Shown here piece by piece: positions 17,044 through 24,956 of a DNA stretch of 64,000 nucleotides; the stretch's first letter is position 1, and each line of letters opens with the position of its first letter. The stretch lies in contig CAILWW010000010.1 of assembly GCA_903838035.1 (NCBI GenBank), positions 1 to 64,000 on the forward strand. Direction: 5' to 3'. The stretch is from an uncultured Actinomycetes bacterium (GTDB taxonomy: Bacteria > Actinomycetota > Actinomycetes > Nanopelagicales > Nanopelagicaceae). The translations under genes were made by a program, and so were the position numbers. Below the pieces are notes generated by a model. It worked only from the letters and a program-made list of their open reading frames with translations. It did not search any database and was not told the DNA's origin.

Positions 17044-18179
17044 AGGTCTTCTAAGTGGCGGGCAATCACAATTCGCTGAACCTGGTTTGTTCCCTCGTAA
17101 ATTTGAGTGAGCTTTGCATCTCGCATCATTCGTTCTACCGGGAAATCACTGACATAACCGTAGCCGCCAAGAATTTGAACCGCATCAGTCGTCACCTTCA
17201 TTGCCACATCAGTGGCGAAGCATTTAGAAGCGGCGGAGAAGAAGGTTAAATCTTCTTCGCCGCGCTCAGACTTAACCGCAGCGGCATAGGTCAAAGATCT
17301 GGCAGCTGCAATATTCATCGCCATATCGGCCAACATAAATTGAATCCCTTGAAAATCAAAGATTGGCTTTCCAAATTGCTGACGCTCGTGAGCATATTTA
17401 TTGGCAAACTCAAATGCGCCTTGGGCAATACCCAAAGCTTGGGCAGCGATGGTGATTCGGGTGTGATCCAAAGTCTTCATCGCTAAAGCAAAGCCAGTTC
17501 CTACTTCACCAAGCCGGCGATCATCGCTGATACGTACTGAATCAAAATAAACTTCTCGAGTAGGAGATCCCCGAAAGCCCATCTTCTTCTCGTGGGCGCC
17601 AAATGAAACTCCGGCATCGCTCTTCTCCACAATAAATGCGGTGATGCCTTTCGCACCAAGGGTTGGATCTGTGCTGGCAAGAACGGTGTAAAACTCGGAC
17701 TCACCAGCGTTGGAGATCCACTTCTTACTTCCACTTATTACCCAACCATCGCCATCCCGAACTGCCTTTGTCGTCATGGCCGCAGCATCAGAGCCAGCCC
17801 CTGATTCCGAGAGGCAATAGGAAAATCCAGCACCTTTAACGAGCAGCGGTAGATATTTCTGTTTCTGCGCTTCACTTCCGGCGAGAAGTAATGGGACCGA
17901 ACCCAACTTATTTACAGCCGGAATAAGAGAGGAAGATCCGCAGACTCTGGCAATCTCCTCAATGATGATGACAGTTGCCAGCGAGTCAGCACCATCACCA
18001 CTGTATTGCGATGGAACATGCGCGGCGAAGAGTCCTGCTTGTTTAAGAGCCTCACTTGCCTCTTGCGGATATCGGGCCTGTTCATCGACATCATGAGCAA
18101 AGGGAGCAATCTTCTTCTCCGTTAGCGCGCGAACGCTCTCGCGCAGCTCCTCATATTCACTTCCAAAAAGGGCTTCCAC
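17040..18179 (-). CDS. Acyl-CoA dehydrogenase
   Basis: 379-residue flavoprotein oxidising acyl-CoA at the alpha-beta carbons. Family signatures are SYCLSESGAGSDAAAM (FAD/substrate), WISNAGESEFYTVLA, and the C-terminal QILGGYGYVSDFPVERMMRDAKLTQIYEGTNQVQR, which carries the catalytic-base glutamate in YEGTNQ. Short/branched-chain versus medium-chain substrate cannot be told. It lies three bases downstream of the CopD/CtaG gene on the same strand and is probably cotranscribed with it. Confidence 0.94.
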   Translation of the reverse strand: MEALFGSEYEELRESVRALTEKKIAPFAHDVDEQARYPQEASEALKQAGLFAAHVPSQYSGDGADSLATVIIIEEIARVCGSSSLIPAVNKLGSVPLLLAGSEAQKQKYLPLLVKGAGFSYCLSESGAGSDAAAMTTKAVRDGDGWVISGSKKWISNAGESEFYTVLASTDPTLGAKGITAFIVEKSDAGVSFGAHEKKMGFRGSPTREVYFDSVRISDDRRLGEVGTGFALAMKTLDHTRITIAAQALGIAQGAFEFANKYAHERQQFGKPIFDFQGIQFMLADMAMNIAAARSLTYAAAVKSERGEEDLTFFSAASKCFATDVAMKVTTDAVQILGGYGYVSDFPVERMMRDAKLTQIYEGTNQVQRIVIARHLEDL

Positions 18180-18182
18180 AAG

Positions 18183-20072
18183 TTAATTCTCGTCTTTATC
18201 CAATCTTTGTAAAGAGGCTAAGTATTTGTTGTATTTAGCCAATTCATCCTCTTCTCCCATAGCTGCTGCTCGATCTGCCGCTCGGTCGATTCTTTTAGTT
18301 TCGCGAGCATCATCTCTGCTCCATTGGATAAAGGTCGCAATAAGAGCAATCAGAATTGGGAATTCGCCCATCGCCCAGCCAAGCGCCCCACCCAGGTATT
18401 GATCGGAGTGAAGGTCGGTGAACCAAGGCCGGTGAAGCGAGGAATAAAAGCCACCATCAATTAGCCCTGAGTTGGACATAAGCGCGATAGAGAAGAAGGC
18501 GTGGATACTCATCGCACCAAAAAGCATAATGATGCGCACGATGTGCGGAACTTTTCTTGGGTTGGGGTCTATCCCAACAATTACATGAAAGAAGAGAAAG
18601 CCAGCAGCCATAAAGTGAATATTCATAAATAAGTGGCCGCTATGACTTTGCATCAAATGTCCAAAGAGTGGGGTCATATATAGAATGAAAAGTGAGCCAT
18701 CGAAGATGGCCAGCGCAGAAATCGGATTAGTAACGACAATTGCATATTTAGAGTTGAGAAATGAAAGTAATAATCCACGGATTCCACGTTCGCCAGAGCC
18801 TCTTCCTTGTGGAAGCGTACGAAGCGCAAGCGTAATTGGAGCGCTCAGCACAAAGGCGATTGGCGCAATCATTCCCAGCAGCATGTGCGCGACCATGTGA
18901 AATGAGAAGGCAAAGTGCGCATAAATTCCAAGGCCGCCACTTGTTGAAAAATCTGCGACAGCGACTCCGATAGCAAATGAAACGGTGCGACCCACCGGCC
19001 ACTTATCCCCGCGCCGAGAGAGCGTGAGTACACCAGTTACATACAAAGCGGTAGCCAGTATCAATAAACCGAGGAAGGTCCCATCTGGGATATATCCCCA
19101 GAAAATACGGCTAAAGCTTGGGGCCTTGGGCATATCTAAACCGGTGATTAATAAAGCGTTGGATGGAACCGCTGATTGATTAGCGACTGGAGGTTGGATT
19201 GTTGAGAGCCATCCTCCGAGTGCCACAGTGATCAACATGACCAACAATTCACTGGTCAGAAGTTGGAAGGTAGCCCGCTTTCCATGCAAATTGCTGGCGA
19301 TAAAAGATCGATGCTTCTTGCCAAAAATAATTAAAATGGCGGTCAAGATAATCTTAAGAATAATTATTTGCGCATAAAAACTTGACCACGCTTTAAGGAA
19401 ATTAAGGCGCGAATAGGCGTTGATGGTTCCGCTAATAGCCACAATGATCGCTGACCAAAGTGCAAGTTGACTAAATCTCGGTAGCGCTAGTTCACGCTCT
19501 GAGGGATTGATAGCGGAGATTCCAATAACGCCGCCAACCCAGAAAGTTATAAAGAGAACGTGAAAGAGCAGCGAGCCAATCGCAATTCCGTGATTTCCTG
19601 CGCTGCTGGCATGGCTCTGAAAGATAGGGGCGAGAACTCCTATCAGCGCAAAAATCATTGCGCCAAAGGCTGAGCCTACTTTTTTGCTCCGCGAGAGAGT
19701 GAGCGAAACTGTTACGGCAGCAATAATCGAGATTAGATAACTCTTTCCCAACGCGGTTTGGGCAACAAAAGAGCGAACGCTATTTAAATCGGCAGCATTG
19801 AGTAGTGGTTCGGCAAGCAGATTTGCTAGTTCAAGAAATAGTGAACCAACGAGAGTGAATAGCCAGATAAAGGCCGATAGTGAGGCCAGGCGCTTTATTC
19901 GCAAGGACTCGGGACTCAGTACTCCATGTTCTTCGCGAATAAAGAAGGTAATAGTCAGGAGCAAACCCACCAGTGCAATCGATGCAAAGAGTCCAGCATC
20001 CTTAACAATAGGAAGCAGGGCAGAAACAATTGGGCTTACTGTGGGAATCCCATCAGCTGATGCAAGAAGCAT
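18183..20072 (-). CDS. CopD domain/cytochrome c oxidase assembly (CtaG) fusion membrane protein
   Basis: 629 residues with about 14 hydrophobic segments. The first half (to about 310) is a CopD-like copper-resistance/uptake domain; the second half (about 330-600) is a caa3_CtaG domain with HFAFSFHMVAHMLLGMIAPIAFVLSAPITLALR, GHLMQSHSGHLFMNIHFMAAGFLFF and repeated membrane histidines that suit copper handling. Such fusions are common in actinobacteria, where they are thought to deliver copper to heme-copper oxidase. The CopC-like gene lies five bases upstream. The C-terminal 40 residues are charged and cytosolic. Confidence 0.92.
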   Translation of the reverse strand: MLLASADGIPTVSPIVSALLPIVKDAGLFASIALVGLLLTITFFIREEHGVLSPESLRIKRLASLSAFIWLFTLVGSLFLELANLLAEPLLNAADLNSVRSFVAQTALGKSYLISIIAAVTVSLTLSRSKKVGSAFGAMIFALIGVLAPIFQSHASSAGNHGIAIGSLLFHVLFITFWVGGVIGISAINPSERELALPRFSQLALWSAIIVAISGTINAYSRLNFLKAWSSFYAQIIILKIILTAILIIFGKKHRSFIASNLHGKRATFQLLTSELLVMLITVALGGWLSTIQPPVANQSAVPSNALLITGLDMPKAPSFSRIFWGYIPDGTFLGLLILATALYVTGVLTLSRRGDKWPVGRTVSFAIGVAVADFSTSGGLGIYAHFAFSFHMVAHMLLGMIAPIAFVLSAPITLALRTLPQGRGSGERGIRGLLLSFLNSKYAIVVTNPISALAIFDGSLFILYMTPLFGHLMQSHSGHLFMNIHFMAAGFLFFHVIVGIDPNPRKVPHIVRIIMLFGAMSIHAFFSIALMSNSGLIDGGFYSSLHRPWFTDLHSDQYLGGALGWAMGEFPILIALIATFIQWSRDDARETKRIDRAADRAAAMGEEDELAKYNKYLASLQRLDKDEN

Positions 20073-20077
20073 GGCTT

Positions 20078-20635
20078 TTATCTCTTACGAGACTTTTTCT
20101 TAGCTCCACCAAAAGTTTGCTTTGCATACCAAATAAGAAGTACCGCGACTATGGCTGCCATAACCAGCAACACAATCACAATTCCGCTGGTGCCAGTTCC
20201 GCCTACCGGCGCCGGCGTGCTTGATGAAGATGGCACTGGTGAGGGCGTGGAAATGACAGAAGGAGCTTTAAAGGTAAAGGTAAAAGAGCCAGTTAAAGGT
20301 GTATCACCATCGGCAAGGAGCGTATAAGTCACTGTGTAAATTCCACTTGAGGTCAATGGCTTCATTCCCGCGACTGCGGTAGTGCCATTGATTGCAAGTG
20401 ATCCATCATCGACTTCGACTCCAGATGGATCGGTGACTATCACGGAATTGCCTTGATCAATAAGCGTCGAAGCGGCTGTAACGCTGACTGCATTTGGCGT
20501 GACCGTGAGAATTGAATTTGCAGCCGGTGAGGTGCTCGCCAAAGTATTTGCTTGGGCTGGAGAAATCAGCGCGAGAAGAATAAATCCGCTAGTGGCAGCG
20601 ATTGAAATTAGTGGCTTTATGATGGTTCTGCTCAT
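20078..20635 (-). CDS. CopC-domain exported protein with C-terminal membrane anchor, histidines lost
   Basis: 185 residues from the ATG at 20635 (longer upstream starts would add an unlikely 28-residue leader). Signal peptide to about ALISPAQA, a CopC beta-barrel domain (TLASTSPAANSILTVTPNAV through PLTGSFTFTF), a Ser/Thr/Pro-rich linker, then a membrane helix and a basic KKKSRKR tail. CopC normally binds Cu(II) through a mature N-terminal His and a second His in the DGHPVSG loop; here those positions read N and T/D, so the copper site seems lost. Cotranscribed with the CopD/CtaG gene. Confidence 0.85.
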   Translation of the reverse strand: MSRTIIKPLISIAATSGFILLALISPAQANTLASTSPAANSILTVTPNAVSVTAASTLIDQGNSVIVTDPSGVEVDDGSLAINGTTAVAGMKPLTSSGIYTVTYTLLADGDTPLTGSFTFTFKAPSVISTPSPVPSSSSTPAPVGGTGTSGIVIVLLVMAAIVAVLLIWYAKQTFGGAKKKSRKR

Positions 20636-20650
20636 CTGCTTCACGTGCTT

Positions 20651-20656
20651 TACAAT
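20651..20656 (+). promoter_or_regulatory. -10 hexamer for leaderless FmdB gene
   Basis: TACAAT lies six bases before the ATG at 20663. The overlapping minus-strand hexamer TATTGT (20657-20652) could serve the divergent CopC-like gene 17 bases away, whose start has a weak GAAG site. Confidence 0.6.
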
Positions 20657-20662
20657 ACTCCT

Positions 20663-20896
20663 ATGCCTACATATGAATATGCCTGCGTTGCTTGCGGGCA
20701 CGAGTTTGAGGCGGTCCAATCCTTCAGCGAAGCCGCGCTTAGTGAATGCCCTAAGTGCAAGGGTGAACTCCGAAAGGTCTATTCCAACGTCGGCGTCGTC
20801 TTTAAGGGATCTGGTTTCTACAAGAACGATTCCCGAGCCGGGGCCCCAACTCGGACACCTGAGTCGGCACCACCTCCACCTGCTCCGCTACCTTAA
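20663..20896 (+). CDS. FmdB-like zinc ribbon protein
   Basis: 77 residues. An N-terminal zinc ribbon of the FmdB/CxxC_CXXC_SSSS type has MPTYEYACVACGHEFE and CPKCKGELRKV, giving two CxxC pairs, followed by GVVFKGSGFYKND and a Pro-rich tail. The start was placed at the internal ATG because the family begins MPxYEY and the leaderless -10 lies at the correct distance. The function of this family in actinobacteria is unknown. Confidence 0.9.
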   Translation: MPTYEYACVACGHEFEAVQSFSEAALSECPKCKGELRKVYSNVGVVFKGSGFYKNDSRAGAPTRTPESAPPPPAPLP

Positions 20897-21007
20897 CGCC
20901 TCTATTTCTTGAATGGTCATCGCACTTCGATCCACCTCTGTAATAGTGACGTCATCGCGTTCTAGATAGAACGGCACCCCGGTACGAATCAAAATTGTTA
21001 CATTCAT
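20888..21007 (-). CDS. 39-residue ORF coupled to the HicA-like gene
   Basis: Its ATG overlaps the stop codon of the HicA-like gene in an ATGA arrangement (21004-21007), and it ends at a TAG inside the last codons of the convergent FmdB gene. The product starts MNVTILIRTGVPFYLERDD and is acidic at its C-terminal half. It does not resemble HicB, which is normally longer and carries a partial RNase-H fold plus a DNA-binding part. The overlap supports cotranslation with the toxin-like gene; the short length leaves room for doubt that it is real. Confidence 0.4.
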   Translation of the reverse strand: MNVTILIRTGVPFYLERDDVTITEVDRSAMTIQEIEALR

Positions 21008-21240
21008 TTTAAAATCTCCCTCGCCTCGAATGAAGTTAATTGAACTTTCTTCATGAGTAAATCTGTTATGTAAGACCCGCTCACTTCCACACTATCGTGA
21101 TAGCTGATTGTCAGATCTGGATAATTATTTGATCTAAATAAACGATGTGAACCTGTCTGCCTAACTAAGAAATAGTTTAAAGATTCTTTTTGTAAAATGC
21201 GAAGTAAAATTCTTATTTTCATTGAGGGGAACTTTTCCAT
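21004..21240 (-). CDS. HicA-like (YcfA) toxin family protein
   Basis: 78 residues (72 if the second ATG at 21222 is used, which gives the family-like MKIRILLRIL start). The HicA signature is QTGSHRLFRSNNYPDLTISYHDS, with the catalytic-type His in GSHRLF, followed by a helical end VSGSYITDLLMKKVQL. HicA proteins are small dsRBD-fold mRNA interferases. No HicB homologue adjoins it; only a 39-residue ORF overlaps its stop. Neither start has a well-placed RBS. The A/T-rich codon use differs from the neighbours and suggests recent acquisition. Confidence 0.72.
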   Translation of the reverse strand: MEKFPSMKIRILLRILQKESLNYFLVRQTGSHRLFRSNNYPDLTISYHDSVEVSGSYITDLLMKKVQLTSFEAREILK

Positions 21241-21316
21241 CTCCGGAGTTTGGCGATGGAGGTTTATTGAAAATTCTCTCTGTTAATAACTTGGCGTAAA
21301 TGGAACAGGAAAACTA

Positions 21317-21457
21317 CTAACCGTGATGCGGGGGTCGATCCGCTGCAATTTCGGCGTCGCGAGAATTTCCTTGTGACTCGCGTTCATCGGACTCATCACT
21401 TGTCTTTACTGGGATCAGTGGAGCAGATGGTTTTTTAACATTCTCTACATCGCCCAT
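21317..21457 (-). CDS. Hypothetical 46-residue acidic hydrophilic protein
   Basis: An ATG at 21457 opens a 46-codon frame ending in TAG at 21317. The product begins MGDVENVKKPSAPLIPVKT and ends AADRPPHHG; it is hydrophilic, rich in Asp/Glu/Arg/Ser and probably unstructured. TAGAAT lies seven bases before the ATG, close to the leaderless pattern, which favours a real gene. It divides the otherwise empty 284 bases between the HicA-like gene and the MMPL gene. No family was recognised. Confidence 0.5.
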   Translation of the reverse strand: MGDVENVKKPSAPLIPVKTSDESDERESQGNSRDAEIAADRPPHHG

Positions 21458-21464
21458 GCCCTAA

Positions 21465-21470
21465 ATTCTA
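21465..21470 (-). promoter_or_regulatory. -10 hexamer for the 46-residue ORF
   Basis: TAGAAT read on the minus strand, seven bases before its ATG; it lies 55 bases from the divergent MMPL gene. Confidence 0.4.
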
Positions 21471-21524
21471 CGCATGAATCCTTGATGATGTGACGAGTGC
21501 AGAAAATTACGGAAGAATCTGGCT

Positions 21525-23624
21525 ATGTTTGAGAAACTTGGTCATGGTTTAGTTCGCCGTCGTAAGTCGGTACTTGCGCTCTTTATTGTCGCCATTATCG
21601 TTACCGGCGCTGTAGGGTCATTAGTATTTGCCCGACTTCAGAACGGCGGTTACTCAGATCCCCATAGCGATTCGGCAAAAGCAGCTAAATATTTGACTGA
21701 TACTTTCCACGTCAAAGATCCCGCCATCGTTCTCATTGCCGACGCTGGAAAAGATATTGCTAATCCCGCCGTCGTATTAAACGCCACCAAATTAGAAACT
21801 CAACTTTCTCAAGAAGCAGATGTCGTCAAAACACTCTCATATTGGTCGGCCGGTGGGGCGCCAACACTAAGAAGTACTGATGGCAAAGCGGGCTACATAT
21901 TTCTTTATGCCAAAGAGAAAGACCCAACAACTGCAACATATTTAGCTAAGCGGATAATCGCTAAGTACGACGGTAACCACAATGGTTTCCATATCTATAC
22001 CGGCGGCTTTGCCACCTTCAGTTATGCAATCAGCAATAGAATTTCAAAGGATTTAGCAGTTGCAGAAGGAATCTCTATTCCAGTTACCTTCATTCTGCTC
22101 GCCTTTGTTTTTGGCGGGTTAATAGCCTCTGCTATGCCACTTGTTGTGGGAGTCGCTGCAATTCTCGGCGCATTCTTGGCGCTCTATCTCATTAGCCTCG
22201 CCACCGGAGTTAGCATCTTCGCCCTGAACTTAGTCACTGGTATGGGCCTTGGACTTGGTATCGATTACTCGCTATTAATGGTCAATCGCTTCCGAGAAGA
22301 GTTACATCACGGCAAGAGCGTAGAGGATGCTGTTGCAAATACCGTTAAGACCGCAGGGCGAACCGTCTTCTTCTCTGGCATAACCGTCTTAATCACCCTT
22401 GCTTCGCTGATTCTCTTCCCACAAATGTTCCTCAAGTCATTTGGCTATGCCGGAGTCACCGTTGTGGCGATGGCGATTCTGGGCGCACTAATTCCCCTCC
22501 CAGCAATCCTTGCTCTACTTGGCGATCGCATCGACAAAGTGGTTGTGCGCAAGAGCGCGATTACTCCAAAGGAAGATGGTCGTTGGGCCGAGACAGCGCG
22601 CATGGTGATGAAGCGCCCAGTCGCAGTAGTGCTTCTCTCACTATTGGTTTTAGGAACTCTTGCCGCACCGATTCGAAATATCGTCTTCTCCCAAGTCGAT
22701 AGCCGAGTTATGCCAGCCTCCAGTTCTATTGCAATATCTGGAAAGCAAATGGCTGATCGATTCCCTGGGCAAGAGGGAAATCCAATTGAGGTTGTTATCC
22801 CCCATGCAGCTATGAACGCGGCTGCTATTGAGAGTTTTAAAATCGCATTAGCCGCGACTCCTGGAATCGCACATTTGGGAGGCAGCGAAGTTATCGGTGA
22901 CACCATGCGCCTGACGGCAGTGCACACTATGTCCTCGCGCGTTCCTGCCGCCGAAGATTTGATAAATCGAGTACGCAAAATCCCAGCGCCAAAGGGAACT
23001 CTCATTGGCGGCGTCGCTGCTGATTATGCCGATAGCCAAGCCGGCATTGCTCGCACACTGCCATGGTCGCTGCTCTGGATTGGTATTGGCGTACTCGTTC
23101 TACTCTTCGCCTTTACTGGATCAATTATCCTTCCGATCAAAGCAGTGATTCTCAATATCGTCTCGCTCAGCGCGACTATGGGAGTGCTGACATGGGTCTT
23201 TATCTATGGCCACTTGCAATGGTTGACCGGCAAATTCACTCTCACCGGTTCGCTTGATACCTCAATGGTCGTTCTCATTTGTGTAGTCACCTTTGGCCTC
23301 TCCATGGACTACGAACTTTTCTTGCTCTCCCGGATTAAAGAAGAGCATGACTCTGGAAAGAGTAATATCGAAGCAGTTGCAACCGGGCTTCAACGTTCAG
23401 CTCGCATCATTACCGCAGCAGCGCTACTGCTTGCAGTTGTCTTTGCCGCCTTCCTCACCAGCGGAGTGACATCAATCAAGATTCTTGGTTTTGGTGTTGC
23501 CTTCGCTATTTTGCTCGATGCCTCTTTGGTACGTGCACTATTGGTTCCAGCCCTTATGCGACTCTTTGGTGAACGCAACTGGTGGGCTCCACAATGGATG
23601 AAACGCTTCACGATTTCGCATTAA
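21525..23624 (+). CDS. MMPL family RND transporter
   Basis: 699 residues with two repeats of the RND fold: one N-terminal helix, a large external domain, then five helices (about 185-340), and again a helix near 365, an external domain, and five helices (about 510-690). Visible conserved membrane segments are GMGLGLGIDYSLLMVNRFREEL and VTFGLSMDYELFLLSRIKEEHD, whose Asp-Tyr pairs relay protons. Family members export lipids or hydrophobic compounds; the substrate is unknown. AAGAAT lies six bases before the ATG. Confidence 0.94.
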   Translation: MFEKLGHGLVRRRKSVLALFIVAIIVTGAVGSLVFARLQNGGYSDPHSDSAKAAKYLTDTFHVKDPAIVLIADAGKDIANPAVVLNATKLETQLSQEADVVKTLSYWSAGGAPTLRSTDGKAGYIFLYAKEKDPTTATYLAKRIIAKYDGNHNGFHIYTGGFATFSYAISNRISKDLAVAEGISIPVTFILLAFVFGGLIASAMPLVVGVAAILGAFLALYLISLATGVSIFALNLVTGMGLGLGIDYSLLMVNRFREELHHGKSVEDAVANTVKTAGRTVFFSGITVLITLASLILFPQMFLKSFGYAGVTVVAMAILGALIPLPAILALLGDRIDKVVVRKSAITPKEDGRWAETARMVMKRPVAVVLLSLLVLGTLAAPIRNIVFSQVDSRVMPASSSIAISGKQMADRFPGQEGNPIEVVIPHAAMNAAAIESFKIALAATPGIAHLGGSEVIGDTMRLTAVHTMSSRVPAAEDLINRVRKIPAPKGTLIGGVAADYADSQAGIARTLPWSLLWIGIGVLVLLFAFTGSIILPIKAVILNIVSLSATMGVLTWVFIYGHLQWLTGKFTLTGSLDTSMVVLICVVTFGLSMDYELFLLSRIKEEHDSGKSNIEAVATGLQRSARIITAAALLLAVVFAAFLTSGVTSIKILGFGVAFAILLDASLVRALLVPALMRLFGERNWWAPQWMKRFTISH

Positions 23625-23637
23625 CGAAAAGTCTGCC

Positions 23638-23643
23638 TACCCT
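23638..23643 (+). promoter_or_regulatory. -10 hexamer for leaderless purU
   Basis: TACCCT, exactly six bases before the purU ATG, in the 25-base gap after the MMPL stop. Confidence 0.55.
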
Positions 23644-23649
23644 TTATCC

Positions 23650-24489
23650 ATGGATTTCGTTGTTACCTTAAAGTGTGAAGATCAACCAGGCATCGTTCAT
23701 GCGATGACTTCGGCAATCTTGGCCTGCGCCGGAAACATCATCGAAAATCAGCAGTTTACGGATCCGACGACTAATACTTTTGTTATGCGTACTCGATTTG
23801 AGACGAAACTTGATAAAAAAATGGCCGAAGGAAATTTGCGAAAGGGTCTCACTCCCTTCAACGCGACAATCCAGGTACGAGAAAATGGCCAGAAAAAGCG
23901 AGTATTGGTTCTTGTTTCAAATACTTCTCACTGCCTTCGGGATTTAATTTATTTGCAGGAACTTGGCGAATTACCGATAGAAATTCCGGCGGTCGTCTCA
24001 AATAAACCAGATATGCAGGAACTTGTGGTTTCACATGGGATTGAATATTTACACATTCCTTTTGACTCAATCGGACAGCAGGAGTCTGAGCGTCAATTGG
24101 AGAAACTTATTGATGAGCACGAAGTGGATTTGGTTGTACTTGCTCGATATATGCGAATACTCTCACCAGGACTCTGCCGCAAGCTTGAGGGCAAAATTAT
24201 TAACATCCACCATTCCTTTCTTCCCGGATTTAAAGGTGCAAATCCATATCACCAAGCCCATAAGCGCGGTGTAAAAATAATTGGGGCGACCGCCCACTTT
24301 GTCACCCAGGATTTAGATGAAGGCCCAATCATCAGTCAGGACATCACTCACGTCACTCATGCCTCATCTCCAGAAGAACTAATATCAATGGGGCGCGATA
24401 TTGAACGTCGAGTTCTCTCAAACGCAGTACGGCTATTTGCTCAGGATCGTCTCTTCATCGTTGGTAATAGAACAATCGTTTTTGCTTAG
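23650..24489 (+). CDS. purU: Formyltetrahydrofolate deformylase
   Basis: Hydrolyses 10-formyl-THF to THF and formate, balancing the one-carbon pool. 279 residues: an N-terminal ACT domain (DQPGIVHAMTSAI) and a C-terminal formyltransferase domain with ARYMRILSPGLC, NIHHSFLPGFKGANPYHQAHKRG (catalytic His in HHS) and TAHFVTQDLDEGPIISQD (catalytic Asp). It ends 11 bases before the convergent ribH stop. Confidence 0.96.
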   Translation: MDFVVTLKCEDQPGIVHAMTSAILACAGNIIENQQFTDPTTNTFVMRTRFETKLDKKMAEGNLRKGLTPFNATIQVRENGQKKRVLVLVSNTSHCLRDLIYLQELGELPIEIPAVVSNKPDMQELVVSHGIEYLHIPFDSIGQQESERQLEKLIDEHEVDLVVLARYMRILSPGLCRKLEGKIINIHHSFLPGFKGANPYHQAHKRGVKIIGATAHFVTQDLDEGPIISQDITHVTHASSPEELISMGRDIERRVLSNAVRLFAQDRLFIVGNRTIVFA

Positions 24490-24500
24490 CTTCTATTAAA

Positions 24501-24956
24501 TCAAAGTGCTGCTAACGCGATAGCTGCGACCGCGCTGTCATAACCTTTATCTTCTTTGCTTCCAACGCGTCCTGCGCGATCGATAGCCTGTTCTAAGTTT
24601 TCACACATTAAGACGCCAAAGCCAATGGGCTTAGAAAATTTTAATTGCACATCCATCACGCCTTGAGTCACACCTTGACAGACATAATCAAAGTGCGGAG
24701 TTTCACCCTTTAGTACCAATCCAACTACGACAGCAGCATCAAAACCATCTTCAAATGCTTTCTGGGCAGCCAAGGGTAGTTCAAATGAACCCGGTACATA
24801 AATGGTTTTTACCTCTTTCACGCTGGCTTCGGCCAAGGCGCGCTCTGCTCCACGAATCAAGTCGTTGCAGATATCTAAATGCCAAGAGGAAGAGATGATG
24901 GCTATTCGAGCGTTGGGTAGAGAAGGTATTGCAACGGAAGGGGATTGACCGGCCAT
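24501..24956 (-). CDS. ribH: 6,7-dimethyl-8-ribityllumazine synthase
   Basis: Joins 5-amino-6-ribitylaminouracil and 3,4-dihydroxy-2-butanone 4-phosphate. The 151-residue protein has SSSWHLDICNDLIRGA, YVPGSFELPLAAQKAF, GLVLKGETPHFDYVCQGV (catalytic His) and GFGVLMCENLEQAIDRAG. AAGGAG six bases before the ATG lies inside the end of ribBA, so it is translated as the last gene of the riboflavin operon. Confidence 0.98.
   Translation of the reverse strand: MAGQSPSVAIPSLPNARIAIISSSWHLDICNDLIRGAERALAEASVKEVKTIYVPGSFELPLAAQKAFEDGFDAAVVVGLVLKGETPHFDYVCQGVTQGVMDVQLKFSKPIGFGVLMCENLEQAIDRAGRVGSKEDKGYDSAVAAIALAAL

Noticed and set aside
22445-23005. 186-residue open frame opposite the MMPL gene
   Set aside because: Shadow of the conserved RND coding sequence; no family features.
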